64,000 nucleotides of DNA from Eucalyptus grandis (GCF_016545825.1 NC_052619.1:28807803-28871802); one strand, 5' to 3'. Positions 1-10,720 are shown, numbered from the stretch's first letter. Numbers and translations are program-made. Notes: generated from the letters alone by a model not told the origin.

Positions 1-409
1 AAAGTAAAGAAGAGTATTTTAATGAGATACTCCGAACACTTGAAAGGGTATGTGTTCATAGGTGAGCAGGAAAGTGGGAGTATAACTGAATTTGAATCAC
101 GAGATGTCACATTCTTAGAGGATGAATTTCCTAAGAATGGCGAAATAAGGGAAAATTACTCACTATTTGAAACCTTGGATCAAGATAATGATATTAGTGA
201 AGTTCGTCCAAGTGAGAGTAACATGAGAAGCGATGAATTTAATTCAACTCAGTCTCAATTGCAACCACATGATGAGACGATATCATCATTATCTAATCCA
301 AGTGGGAGCATAATGGGGAATGATGTGCAAAGTGTACAATCTCCCATACGGCGAATAAGTCGCCACTTTTATGATTGCTCCACAAGATGAGGATGAGCCA
401 AGAAATATC
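1..409 (+). mobile_element. Copia pol fragment (end of integrase and linker), truncated
   Basis: The frame at 22-390 begins MRYSEHLKGYVFIGEQ and continues through ESRDVTFLEDEF, the segment after the integrase core in plant Copia polyproteins. The same protein and DNA occur on the opposite strand at about 11230-11690 inside the complete Copia element, so the two are members of one family in inverted orientation. This copy lacks about 45 bases present in the other (near 360) and loses all similarity just after the bases for 'agaaatat' at about 409. It is a fragment: the rest of the element lies left of the window or is lost. It is not a functional gene. Confidence 0.85.
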
Positions 410-412
410 GAT

Positions 413-765
413 CGGTGTCCTCGATTGAGGTCAGGCACCCCCAACAAATCGATGCCTTGAGAAAGGTCGGCGTATCTCCCGAGAAAGGTCAGGTATCAAC
501 CGGTGTCCTCGACTGAGGTCAGGCACCCCCAACAAATCGATGCCTTGAAAAAGGTCGACGCATCTCCTGAGAAAGATCGGGTACCAACTGGTGTCCTCGA
601 CTGAGGTCAGACATCCCAACAAATCGATGCCCTAAGAAAGGTCGGCACATCTCTTGAGCAATGTCAGGTACCAACTAGTGTCCTTGACAGAGATTAGGTA
701 CCCCCACAAATCGATGCTCTGAGAAAGGTCGGCACATCCCCCGAGAAAGGTTAGGTAAACAACTT
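413..765. repeat. 88-bp tandem array, about four units
   Basis: Units begin at about 413, 501, 589 and 676, a spacing of 88, 88 and 87 bases. Each carries 'ggtgtcctcga', 'caacaaatcgatgcc' and 'gagaaaggtcggc' in the same order. Small reading frames across it shift phase and are not coding. Tandem arrays of this kind commonly sit between pol and the 3' LTR of plant Ty3/gypsy elements, which suits the LTR-like block that follows; that link is inference. Confidence 0.8.
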
Positions 766-779
766 ATTGTTCTAACAGG

Positions 780-875
780 CGACCGAAGAATGGTTTGGGT
801 CCTGCAAGAGCAATTTCCCATCAAGGTGACCGAAGAAAGGTTTGGGTCTTGAAGGAGCAACCTCCTCATGTCACC
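780..875. repeat. 47-bp imperfect direct repeat, two units
   Basis: The block starting 'gaccgaagaa' at 781 recurs at 828 with the same following words ('ggtttgggt', 'gagcaa'). It continues the repetitive character of the preceding 88-bp array. No coding potential is evident. Confidence 0.65.
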
Positions 876-1120
876 AGGTAAGATGATGCCTTGATACTTG
901 CCAAACTCAGGGTTCACACCCTATCTCACTCACTCCCGGTAAGTAACTACAGGTATCTTCTTATCTGTCTTAGTATGTGTAATGTTATATTGCTCATTTT
1001 CTGCATAGGACAATAGGTCCCAAATAAAATATAATCTACTGCATATGAACGGACATAATTTAGGTATCGATTTGTCTTTGAATGCAACCTCTGCGAACTC
1101 ACCTTCAAAGAGAGCCAGCT

Positions 1121-2195
1121 GTTGACACCTAAATTTTGATTAGGTTATTAATTAGGCTTTAATTTCTTTTATTTTCCTTCTTTTAAATAATAAAAACAAC
1201 AACAAAAATAAACAAAAGCAAAGAAAAAACAAAAAGAAAAGCAAAAGCCAGCACCACAAGGCCGGGCCTTCAAAGCCCCTCTACTCTTTTCTTTTCCTTC
1301 GCACAAGTCCGCGAGGCCCAACCGTAACCTAACTCGGCCCATGCCCCCCTTGTCTTCTTCCTCCTTGGCTTCTCCCTTCACGCCTTTGCAACACACGCAC
1401 AGAGAGCGGCAGCTAGGGTTTCGGTGAGCGCGTAGGCCAACTAGTGACGGATGGGACGTGCCTTCAAAGCAAGCAAGTGGGCGGTCGAGGTGACGCCAGT
1501 TCGGCCGCACCAAGGCTGGTCGCCACACGGAGGATCAGCAGCCAAACCTCTCCGTCGACTAGACTCCCTCGCCTATAAATACGCCAGCACCACCTCCATT
1601 GAAGAAGACACGGAAGCGGCGAAAGATCGAGGGCTGCAGATCTTCGAAACCTCCCACTGAGAGACTGAGAGCTTGCGGCCGGAGAGAGAGCGACCGAAAG
1701 TGGGCGAGCGTCGCAAGCTTTCCTCGAGAGACTTTAGGGGAGGCCCAAGCACTCGCAAGCCTAGATCTGAGGGAGGGAGAGAGATCTGAGCGGAAGGGGC
1801 TGAGCGAGAGAAGAAGCCGGAGGAGGGAGGGTCAGATTCGAGGAGAAAGGAGGTGCCGTCGCCGCTGCCCGACGCCATCCTCGCCTCTCGACCACCCCGA
1901 CACCGTTCCTTCCCCAGATGTTGTCACTATACTAAGCTGTGTCGCTGCCCTCGCTCATGTTGTTGTTGTTGTACCCTTGGACGAAGACATCCCCGCCGCC
2001 AACCATCCAGGCGCCTCATCTCGCCACCGTGCCACACTAACCAGTATCCCCCCGGACAAGTAACAACCGACTCCGCTCGTCTCCGTTGCCGTCACTGCTT
2101 TTCCGAGAAATCAGCAGCCGCCGTCATCGTCGCCTCTATTCCCCCTCGAAACCCTAGCCGCCGACCACCTCGTCGCCGCTGTCGAGTCATCCCCA
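1121..2195 (+). promoter_or_regulatory. LTR-like leader with TATA box upstream of the DUF4220 frame
   Basis: The sequence TGTTGACACCTAAATTTTG at 1121 looks like the start of a plant Ty3/gypsy LTR. An A-rich then GC-rich stretch follows and a TATA box (TATAAATA, 1574-1581). About 600 bases of GC-rich leader with 'aaaccctag' motifs then precede the DUF4220 frame. Tandem repeats just upstream fit the 3' end of a gypsy element. The second LTR and the CA end were not found, so the LTR call is inference. The TATA box could drive transcription through the downstream frame. Confidence 0.45.
1574..1581 (+). promoter_or_regulatory. TATA box
   Basis: TATAAATA in a GC-rich surround, about 620 bases before the first in-frame ATG of the DUF4220/DUF594 frame. 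The context is either the U3/R boundary of an LTR or a host promoter. Confidence 0.5.
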
Positions 2196-4286
2196 GTGCC
2201 CCAACCGACCCCGCCTCGGCGCCGTGGATTGTCGAACCCTAGGGCTCCAGAAATCCGGGTTCGCAAAGAAAGACTCGGATCAGATCTAGGTCGAGTAGGG
2301 TTTCGAGGAACTGGGTCGTCGAGTCGGGCTTGGATTATGAGCTGGGCCAGATTTACTCGTCCGGGTTTGGGTTGGCTAGAACGCAGGCCTGCGGGCTGTT
2401 TTATGGGCAATCGCCGCAAATACGTCCACTCTGCCTGGTTGAGGGGGATCGTTTGGCTGGCCTACCTAATGGCCGATCCAGTTGCGATCTACACTCTCGG
2501 CATAATCACAAACAATCTCAGGAAGGTAAGCAGCCAAGGTGTGGACGCGAACACCCAGCTGAATGCGTTCTGGTCGCCATTCCTCTTGTTACATTTAGGA
2601 GGCCCCGACACCATCACAGCCTATGCCTTAGAAGACAATCAACTCTGGTTGAGGCAATTGTTTCACCTAGCCACCCAAGCAGGAGTAACGTTTTATATCT
2701 TTCTGATGGCGGGGACCAGCCCAAATTTATCCATCCTCACCATGGTGATGATACTAGCCGGGCTCATCAAGTATGGCGAAAGGGTTTATGTGCTCTGGAC
2801 CGCCAGCAGTCAGCCGTTCAGGAACTCCATCCCTGACCCGCCTCCTAATTATAGCAAGATAATGGAGCTACAAGAACTGACGGAGGCTGAGGGCTACACT
2901 GTCATACCGCTCGAAGTGATCGAGGTCTACGAAGTGGAGAACAGTGTGGATGTTCCACAAGGAGAATTGCTTGCGGCCAAACGCTTGATCAACATATTCC
3001 AACGCCTTTTCGCAGATCTCCCGTTGAGTAAAGATGATAGCCGCATAAGTCAGTCGGTGCTTGAAAATAAGAATGCCCTCTCCGCCTTCAAGATCATCGA
3101 GATTGAATTGGGATTTGTGTACGATTTGCTCTACACGAAGGCCATGGCAATTTATACTAATTGGGGCTTCGCTCGTCACATAGTCGGATTGTTTTTGACC
3201 TGTATTGTACTGGTACTCTTCATCCTGATCGTGGATCAGCAATCCTCAAGAGCTGATTATTGTATGAGCTTTATACTGCTAGCAGTGGCCATATTCCTGG
3301 AGATTTATGCTTTGACTGATCTTCTTTTCTCCGATAGAACGGCTTGTTGGTTGATTAAGAAAAAGAATTTCGCCATCTTGGATCTCATCAATTGGTTGCA
3401 ACCACTGACTGAACGGCGCCGATGGTCGGATCACATGGCTCAATTCAGCGTATTGAGATTTGCTTTTAAAGAGAAGCACTATCCTTGCCATCGACTCCTC
3501 AAATTTCTGCAAATTGACGAGATGGTCAAGAAGCCCCTTTACATACATCACGAGAAAGTGACCGATGATATAAAGAACTTTATCGTGTCATGTATCAGAG
3601 AAATGCAATCCCAGTCTACCGCCCCAGGGTCCCCGGTGGTCTGCTTGTCAGCATGCGTTGAGCATTTGCAATGGACCACGGAGTTCGAGTTCGACCAAAT
3701 TATCCTCATCTGGCATATTGCAACTGAATTGTTTTTTGGTGTGGAAGGCAAGCAAGAGTTTCCTCAGCAAGCTGAGCCCGGTAAGTACTTGTCTCGATAC
3801 ATGTTGTATATCCTTGTCATGCACCCCGAGATGCTGCCAGCGGGGATTGGACGCATCAAATTTCAAGAAACCTATATCGAGGCCCTGAAATTTTTCGATG
3901 GCGAGAAGAGGGAAGACTCGGAAGAGCGCAAACTCGGCATCACTCAGGCCTACGAACAGCTGCAGGGGCTGGTGAATACGGAGCTGAATTTGATGGTCCC
4001 AAAAAGAGAAAAAAGCAAGTACGTGCTGTTCCACGGGTGTCGTCTTGCTTCGCAGCTGCGCAGCGAGATCCCCGATGGAACGCTGCCGAAGGACGTAGTA
4101 AGTAAGATGTGGGTTAAGATATTGTGTGTTGCAGCGATTAAGTGTAAAGCGAATTATCATGCAGAGCAACTGAGGAGAGGAGGGGAGCTTCTGACTCATG
4201 TCTGGTTCATGATGGCCCATTTTGGCTTGACTGATCACTTCCAGATTCCACTTGCCCCTGCTGTAGCTGAGCTGATCGTGCGCTGA
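2196..4286 (+). CDS. DUF4220/DUF594 family membrane protein, N-terminally truncated copy
   Basis: A single uninterrupted frame gives 696 residues from the first ATG, 649 from the ATG at 2337, or 627 from the ATG at 2403. Family-like sequence starts only at about residue 69 (FMGNRRKYVHSAW) and then runs to the stop. Predicted membrane segments lie near residues 80-103, 145-170, 175-200, 325-345 and 355-380. The family signatures KYGERVYVLW and LEIYAL are present, and the DUF594 end (AEQLRRGGELLTHVWFMMAH) is intact. Plant members are usually intronless proteins of about 650-750 residues of unknown function, with a membrane segment before the GNRRKY block. That segment is missing: the residues before position 69 read like translated GC-rich leader. 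The original start was probably lost when the gene was joined to the LTR-like sequence. The long open frame suggests a recent event or continuing selection. The true start is uncertain; 2403 is the best by homology. Confidence 0.78.
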   Translation: MPQPTPPRRRGLSNPRAPEIRVRKERLGSDLGRVGFRGTGSSSRAWIMSWARFTRPGLGWLERRPAGCFMGNRRKYVHSAWLRGIVWLAYLMADPVAIYTLGIITNNLRKVSSQGVDANTQLNAFWSPFLLLHLGGPDTITAYALEDNQLWLRQLFHLATQAGVTFYIFLMAGTSPNLSILTMVMILAGLIKYGERVYVLWTASSQPFRNSIPDPPPNYSKIMELQELTEAEGYTVIPLEVIEVYEVENSVDVPQGELLAAKRLINIFQRLFADLPLSKDDSRISQSVLENKNALSAFKIIEIELGFVYDLLYTKAMAIYTNWGFARHIVGLFLTCIVLVLFILIVDQQSSRADYCMSFILLAVAIFLEIYALTDLLFSDRTACWLIKKKNFAILDLINWLQPLTERRRWSDHMAQFSVLRFAFKEKHYPCHRLLKFLQIDEMVKKPLYIHHEKVTDDIKNFIVSCIREMQSQSTAPGSPVVCLSACVEHLQWTTEFEFDQIILIWHIATELFFGVEGKQEFPQQAEPGKYLSRYMLYILVMHPEMLPAGIGRIKFQETYIEALKFFDGEKREDSEERKLGITQAYEQLQGLVNTELNLMVPKREKSKYVLFHGCRLASQLRSEIPDGTLPKDVVSKMWVKILCVAAIKCKANYHAEQLRRGGELLTHVWFMMAHFGLTDHFQIPLAPAVAELIVR

Positions 4287-5515
4287 AACAACACTATCGG
4301 ATTTGTTCTGTTACCAATTTTTAATGTAAAAGAAATTGCTAGATGTCAATTGTTCCCCAAGTTAATTCAGTATGGAATTAGGCCAATTAGCCTTAAGAAC
4401 CACAAAAACAATTAGTGACCCAAGTAGGGCACTTCTCTGTTTTTCCCCTGTTTCTATATAATTATGTTGTAATCCAAGTGACTAGTTCAATGAAGTCCAA
4501 ATTGAGCGATTCCAACGGCTAATGAAAGTTTAAGAAGTCTATTTTAATCTTCATTAAGATCATTCACCCGAATTATGCCCCAATTGGTACAGTTTAATCT
4601 AACTTGCCCACTCATGGTCCCGGTTTTTTGAAAAATACGAGAAAAAAGAGCAAACAAAGTCCAATTGGCGCCAAATTTTACAGGCAGCAGGCCAAGGATG
4701 CGCTTTTCAAATTTCATTTTTTGACTTTCTACAAAACAGAGCCCTTCAAATACTAATAAACACAAGGTAAACACCACAGCCTCAAATCGGAACAATTTTG
4801 AAGGCTAAATCTGGCCTTGTTCGAAATTAATCAAATTGTCCGCCCATATCTCATTCAAATATTATGAAATTTCCAGATATCCATTTCATAACTCCTCTAA
4901 AACTTTCATTTTTTCAAGTTTTTCAGGAAAAAAAAAACCTTAAACTATTTTAAAATTGCAAAACAACTTGGACGGACGCGGAACAATAATTCTATATCAA
5001 GCACAACTTTTCTTTATATTTTTAAACAAAATTTGGATGAACCAAATGAACCCTGATTTTATTGATCATTGGAAAGCTTATGATCTTAACTACAAATCAT
5101 CTAAAGACAACTTTTTCTAATTCGTTTATTATTTTTGTACAAATCGATGAACATGCAAAGTTCAATCAAATTTTGAGTTTTTCCAAATTTCATTTACATC
5201 TTCAACCTATGTCCATGTCAATTTCTAGGCTATGAGCATCTTCAAACTACTCCTATGAAAATTCAAGTCATCATTCAAGCATTCAACATCAGAAGATCAT
5301 CAAAATCTCTAATTATTTCACAAAAACTCTAAGAAATCAATATGAAAACTCAATCAATTTACTCACTACTTTTCAATCACCTAATATACATCAACCCTAA
5401 AGCTAATTCACACCAAATGAACACTCATCTTCATCCTAGGATTTTCGGCTACATCTAAATTCCAAGAGGAATTGAACATGAAAATCATACTATCTAACCA
5501 TACTTAAACTAACTC
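4287..5515 (+). other. AT-rich region after the DUF4220 gene, possible retroelement-derived sequence
   Basis: No gene is visible. Low-GC sequence carries phrases ('caattggcgccaaattttac', 'cataactcctctaaaac') that feel like long-LTR or 3' non-coding parts of plant gypsy elements. No second LTR boundary or target duplication could be fixed. Confidence 0.35.
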
Positions 5516-6808
5516 TCAAACAACTATCACTAGTATATGTATTGGTTGAGTAGCACCAGGTAATATACGCACAAGCCAATACGGGGATGATGTCATAAGC
5601 AGCACTAGATGATTTTGATATGAGGATTGCTTTGTCACTATCAAGTATGCTCTACCGTTAGAGTGATCGCTTCTAATATCAAGGGTGAACAAGGCATTGG
5701 GCATGAAAATGTCTATGAGCTAAAAGGGATTTTTCGATAAAGTGAACATCTAGAAGGATCTTGATCGAGAATGAACAAGTCGAGAAGACTAGGGATGTTT
5801 GTGATGACTTAGAGGTACTAAGATTAGCTAAACAGTTGGATGGACTTGGTGATGGTGAGCAAACCTAGAATGAGATTGTTTAGTAAAGTTTAGAAGTAGT
5901 ATGAAGATGAATAGATTGATAGAGTTCAAATTGTCAATATGTTTGGAAGGACCAATATATCAACATGATTGTAATCAAAGTAGTGAATTGTTGGTAGGAG
6001 TAGCTATCAATATTAGTGAGATGGAAGACATATGAAGTCTACCTTCCAACCTCGATTTGATGTGTAACAATTATCTTCAAGGTTTGGAACCTAGGAAAAG
6101 AGCATCGGAATTGATCGGGAGCGGTTATGGCATTAATGAGTAAGCTTGACAAAAAGTACACTGACATTATTTTAGAAAACTGTTACTCTGTCAGAGAGAA
6201 ATGGTCAATGTCAATGTCAAAGAGCCGTTTTGACTATTTTGAGAGACATTTTACTGCTAGCAACAATAGAATCAATGGCTACTTCATGGAGTTGATTTGC
6301 AAATAGTCATCTAAGGTTTTACCAAACCTAACACAGCTTTTTGCTATTCATTAGAAGAAAGAATGTGTATTTTATGCATAATATTGAGTAGTAAAAAGGC
6401 TATCTTGTTGCGACAGCCTCTTGAAGATAATGAAGTTTTGATTTTTTTTTTTTTTCTAATTACAATCTTTAACTAACGTGTTTATATTCTTACCATGTCT
6501 AATCTATAATGCCTATTCCAACACATATTGCAACAAATATTTTTAATTAAGATGAAATGGGAAGTAAAAATTGCATTTTGTCGATGTCGTCCTCTTAGAA
6601 TCATGAGTTGATTTTGTTCATTTTAAATTTGAAAGTGGAGAACGTAAATTTCAGTTTTTCATTGCAAAATTTGAATAGTACGTGGTGGCATAACTCTTTA
6701 GAATTAGGGGTAAAAATTATTCTTTTTATATTTTCATTTCATATTGGGAATTACGCAATTGGTGATATTCCTTTTTAAGATGGTGGTGATTTTCTAGACA
6801 AATAATTA
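5516..6808. other. Unassigned spacer
   Basis: Only short frames (up to about 62 codons) occur and none resembles a known family. A T-run lies near 6440. Nothing else is identified. Confidence 0.5.
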
Positions 6809-6818
6809 GCAAAGTAAA

Positions 6819-7786
6819 GGGAAAATTGTCCAAAAAACCATGAATTTATTGTATGACGGCCAATTCAATTTTAAATCTTTTAATTTTTTCAATTCGTTTC
6901 TAAAGCTTCGATAACTTGTCAATTCAGTCATAAATATTTTAATTGTATCAATTCAGTCTTAAACATTTTCACAATTTGTCAACTAGTCCTAAACCTTTGA
7001 ACAATTTGTGAATTTAGTCATTTGGGCTAATCTTGATCAGAAATCGTTGATGTGGCCACACAATCAGTGCTAGTCATCCTACATGGAGTTGATAGCGCTA
7101 ACATGTGATAATTTTTTAATTTAAAAAAAAAAATTGAATTTTTTAATTTTAAAAAATTAATTTTTTTATTGATTATTTTCTTTTTTTTTTTTTCCTCCTT
7201 TTACACATGGCTAGTGGGCTTCCAACCCCTTTGGCTAAGAGTTAGTGACCTCGACTGGCCCTTGGGCATGGGTGTTACAAGCCATCGCCTAGTGAGGCCT
7301 TCATGGCCCAAGCCTAAGGGCCGGTCAAGGTCACCGGTGCTCGACTAGTAGCTGGTGACCCTGCTGGCCTTGTGTAAAAAGAGGAAAAAGAAAAGGAAAA
7401 AGAAGGATAGGAAGAGAAAATGAAAAAAATAATAGAAAAAATCAATTTTTAAAAAAATTAAAAATTGTTTACGATAGTATAGACCACGCAACGTAAGATA
7501 GCGAGCACTAACTGAGCCATGACGTCAGCAATGTCCTATCAAAATTAGTTAGAATGACTAAATTGACAATTCGTTTAAAGTTTTATGACTAGTTTGGCAA
7601 ATTGTTTAAATATTTAAGACTAAATTAGTACAATCGAAAGATTTATAACTAAATTGATACAACTGAAAGATTTAAGATTAAATTGGCAAGTAGTCGAAAT
7701 GTTTAGGACTGGGTTGACAAACTCGAAAAGTTTATAACCGAATTTACTACCATACAATAGACTTAGAACTTTTGGACAATTTTCTT
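6819..7786. mobile_element. Mutator-like fold-back element (non-autonomous) with 10-bp TSD
   Basis: The ends are inverted: GGGAAAATTGTCC at the left and GGACAATTTTCTT at the right. The arms match in inverted orientation over roughly 270-300 bases each. Each arm consists of ~30-bp sub-repeats built on 'aattcagtcttaaacatttt'. The element is flanked by a perfect direct repeat, GCAAAGTAAA, at 6809-6818 and 7787-7796. TSDs of 9-10 bases, long inverted ends and a leading G are hallmarks of Mutator-like elements. The core (about 7140-7440) has poly-pyrimidine and poly-purine tracts around a GC-rich centre and no transposase frame, so it would have to be moved in trans. Confidence 0.8.
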
Positions 7787-7866
7787 GCAAAGTAAAATAT
7801 ATGATTGATGTAATTGAAAGCTTGCCATATTCATGATTTCATCTTTCTCTTTTTTTAATTATACGT

Positions 7867-8080
7867 TTTTTTTTTTTGGTGCTGGAGGAACCGCTTTAGC
7901 CGACAGTCGCTACATAAACCCACAGGTGACGCTAGCTCAAGACCCACCACCAGGGCACCACGCATAATACACCTAATGGTCTACTAGCCTCCCTACAATT
8001 TGCGTTGCAGGGGCTTCAAACACCTGACCTTTCCTTTCAAAGGCAGGAGCCTACCCAGCAGAGCCATCACGGCCGGTGGT
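7867..8080 (-). mobile_element. tRNA-derived SINE with 9-bp TSD
   Basis: Read on the minus strand, the element starts ACCACCGGCCGTGATGGCT (A-box-like), has the B-box-like GTTTGAAGCCC at 8021-8011, and ends in about 12 A residues. It is flanked by a perfect 9-bp direct repeat, ATTATACGT, at 7858-7866 and 8081-8089. Length (about 214 bases), internal pol III boxes, A-tail and TSD together define a SINE. The copy at 43165-43373 aligns with its head. Confidence 0.8.
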
Positions 8081-8109
8081 ATTATACGTATTAGTCTCTT
8101 CATGTTTCA

Positions 8110-8110
<1 letters not shown>

Positions 8111-8144
<34 letters not shown>
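8111..8144. repeat. Poly-A tract (34 bases)
   Basis: An uninterrupted run of 34 A residues lies just right of the SINE. It could be the tail of an older plus-strand retroposon, but no body is recognisable upstream. Confidence 0.9.
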
Positions 8145-8146
<2 letters not shown>

Positions 8147-8252
8147 TCATACTAAATTTATCGAAAAACATTCCGACATCTTGCCTAACCAAAGTTCAAC
8201 CACTCATGATGCTTGATGATGAATTTTACGAAAGACTTGTTTATTTTATGAT

Positions 8253-8675
8253 TGTTGGGAATAACTGATCCCCGAAAACTAGATTCGACACTAAATCGAA
8301 CTTCGAAATCAATGCGGAAGACGAAGCCCGGGAAAACACGTATCACCGATCATAAAGCACACCACGGAGGCGAGCGTACCTTGTTAGCCACAAATTAGAC
8401 ACCGACGCTGATAGGAGGGAGAGAATTTGGCTCTATTTGATCCGATGACGCCTTGAAGGGAAGAAGAACAGTGGCCTTGTGCTTACTGTTCTTTTTGGAG
8501 GGAGAGAGAGCGAGGGAGAGAACGTACGTACGTTGATTATCCAAGAGGTGTCATCTCTCTCTCTCTCTCCTCCCTTTTATACCTTCCCCATCCACGGGCC
8601 CTATTCCGTGGGCCGGGCCTTTTGGGCCCAGCATGGGCGGACGGGCCTTAAGCCCATCACCAATTAAAACCATCA
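8253..8675 (-). repeat. 3' LTR of the Copia element
   Basis: On the minus strand it runs from TGATGGTTTTAATTGG to TTATTCCCAACA, keeping the TG...CA ends. A TATA box (TATAAAA) corresponds to plus positions 8575-8581. It is nearly identical in content to 15119-15542. Confidence 0.9.
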
Positions 8676-8689
8676 TCTCCCACTCGCAC
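8676..8689 (-). promoter_or_regulatory. Polypurine tract of the Copia element
   Basis: Minus-strand GTGCGAGTGGGAGA directly precedes the TGATGG start of the 3' LTR, the expected site for plus-strand priming. Confidence 0.7.
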
Positions 8690-8898
8690 ATGGTGGGCTG
8701 AACAGGATTCTCTTTACCTCTCTTCAACATTCATACCGGTGAATAATCCGTGCGACCGGCATACTTTGAGAGCTCGTTGCTATACATCTGTTAGGAATAT
8801 ATAGCAGCTCATAATGGGCGTCACACTCCGAGTAGATTTAGTATGCAGTACCCTAGATCGATCGATCACATTTATACCTCTCTTAATCTCTTTTAAAC

Positions 8899-8901
<3 letters not shown>

Positions 8902-8942
<41 letters not shown>
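8902..8942. repeat. (TA)n microsatellite
   Basis: A 41-base TA run in the 3' non-coding part of the Copia element. Confidence 0.95.
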
Positions 8943-8944
<2 letters not shown>

Positions 8945-9859
8945 CATTCACAATTATGATTATCCCAAAGACAGTCATAATTGGTTAACCGGTGAATACA
9001 AAACTATAATGTGATTCTCCAAAATCGATCTTCCTCTTTCCTTCAAACTCTCAATTTCAGTTCAGCTTGCTTTTCTAGAAATGTCCTATTAGATCGAATT
9101 AACTCATGACCATTGGCAACACCCTAAGATAGCAAACACTAAATAGAAATTTTGAGAATAAGTAAGAGTCATGAGGGGACTAAAAAATTGATGAACTATT
9201 TTCCTCAAGAGTCTCACACGACATAAAAAGTTGAGATCAAACTTTTGCCACTCTTATTAGTCGTCTCATGCATACGTAGTATGAAATACGTATTACGGTA
9301 ATAACTCATTTCTCATGGAACGTATGTCTACACCTTCAATACCGTACAGATGATAGTTTAGACATACCCAATGTCTAACTTGAGTTCACGTATCTACTCA
9401 TTTACAAAATTCATCAGAACTCACATCTGGCATCTTAGACAGATAAAGTAAAATATGTGGGGTATTTTACTTTTGGACATAGTAAGTATTATGTCATCAT
9501 CTTAACACCCAGTTAAGGCGACATACATATTTTAAGCTTGAGCTCTCGATTATCACCTAGATAATAAGCTTAAAAACAGTCTCATCTCTATTTATCACAC
9601 AGTAAATAAAGGCGATTACCCGTGTGAGTGGGCTAATCTTATATCTGTCCGACATACTTTCTCAACTTAAAATAATACACTAAGTATTAAGATGCATAAA
9701 GATCAAACAAAGATACATAGGCATTAATGATGAAAACACAAATTCATCAAATGTGAACACTTAGGGAAATTACAATATTCAGTACATCAGCCTCTACGCA
9801 ATCCTAGAGATTTCATATGGCCACAAAACACATCTCTAGGTATTGGCTTTTCCATAGGA

Positions 9860-10270
9860 TCTGCTACCATTCTATGCGTAGTATGTACTCTAAGTTCACA
9901 TCTTTTCGTGCAATCATATCATTGACAAAATTATACTTGGTATATATGTGTTTGGTCTTGCCATGATATTTTGGATCTTTGGTATACGCTTTCGCTGCTT
10001 GGCTATCACAGTTAACCAATAACAAATCTGCAGCACTTCCAATAACACCTAAATGATCCAATAATCTCTTAAGCCAAACATCTTCTTATACTGCTGCTGA
10101 TAATGCCACGAACTCAGTTTTCATCTTGGACAAGGCTATACACTTTTGTTTCTTACTGCTCCAACATATGGTGCCATTATTCGGTAAGAGAACAAACCCA
10201 GAGGTAGATTTCCTTTCATTTAAATCTTCTCCCCAATCAGCATCAGAATAGCCTTTGAGTTGCAAATCCT
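9860..10270 (-). pseudogene. Copia RNase H domain, degenerate
   Basis: The minus-strand translation contains GYSDADWGED, KSTSGFVLL, WSSKKQKCIALS and KTKHI, the conserved run of Copia RNase H. A stop interrupts the frame before WLKRLLDHLG. Canonical catalytic-region landmarks are present, but the reading frame is broken. It is followed on the minus strand by the element's 3' non-coding region. Confidence 0.85.
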
Positions 10271-10274
10271 TTCC

Positions 10275-10684
10275 TTAATAACTCAACGTATAATCAGCAG
10301 TTCCCTTTAGATACCTCAGTATTCTTTTAACGGCTTTCCATCGTGCTTGACCTGGATTGGATTGGTATCTACTCACCATTCCAACTGCATAACATATGTC
10401 AGGTCTTGTACACATCATAGCGTACATCAAGCTCCCAACAGCACTAGCATAAGGAACATATTTCGTTTGTTCCTTCTCTCGTGGAGTCCTTGGACACAGT
10501 TTATGGCTCAATCCTTCACATTTTGCAATAGGAGTGTCAATGGGTTTACAATCACATATCCTTCAATTCAAAATTGGAAGACAACCAACTTTTGACAATA
10601 TTGACAAGCTCCATATTGCTTCCGGCAATTAGTATATCATCAACATATAATGATATGATCACAAATTGATCATTGGATCTTTCG

Positions 10685-10720
<36 letters not shown>

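Noticed and set aside
413..765. CRISPR-like spacing of repeats
   Set aside because: The units are directly adjacent with no unique spacers, and the context is a plant genome.
2524..2540. Possible splice donor (aggaaggtaagcag) inside the DUF4220 frame
   Set aside because: The frame reads through with family-like residues on both sides, and family genes are usually intronless.
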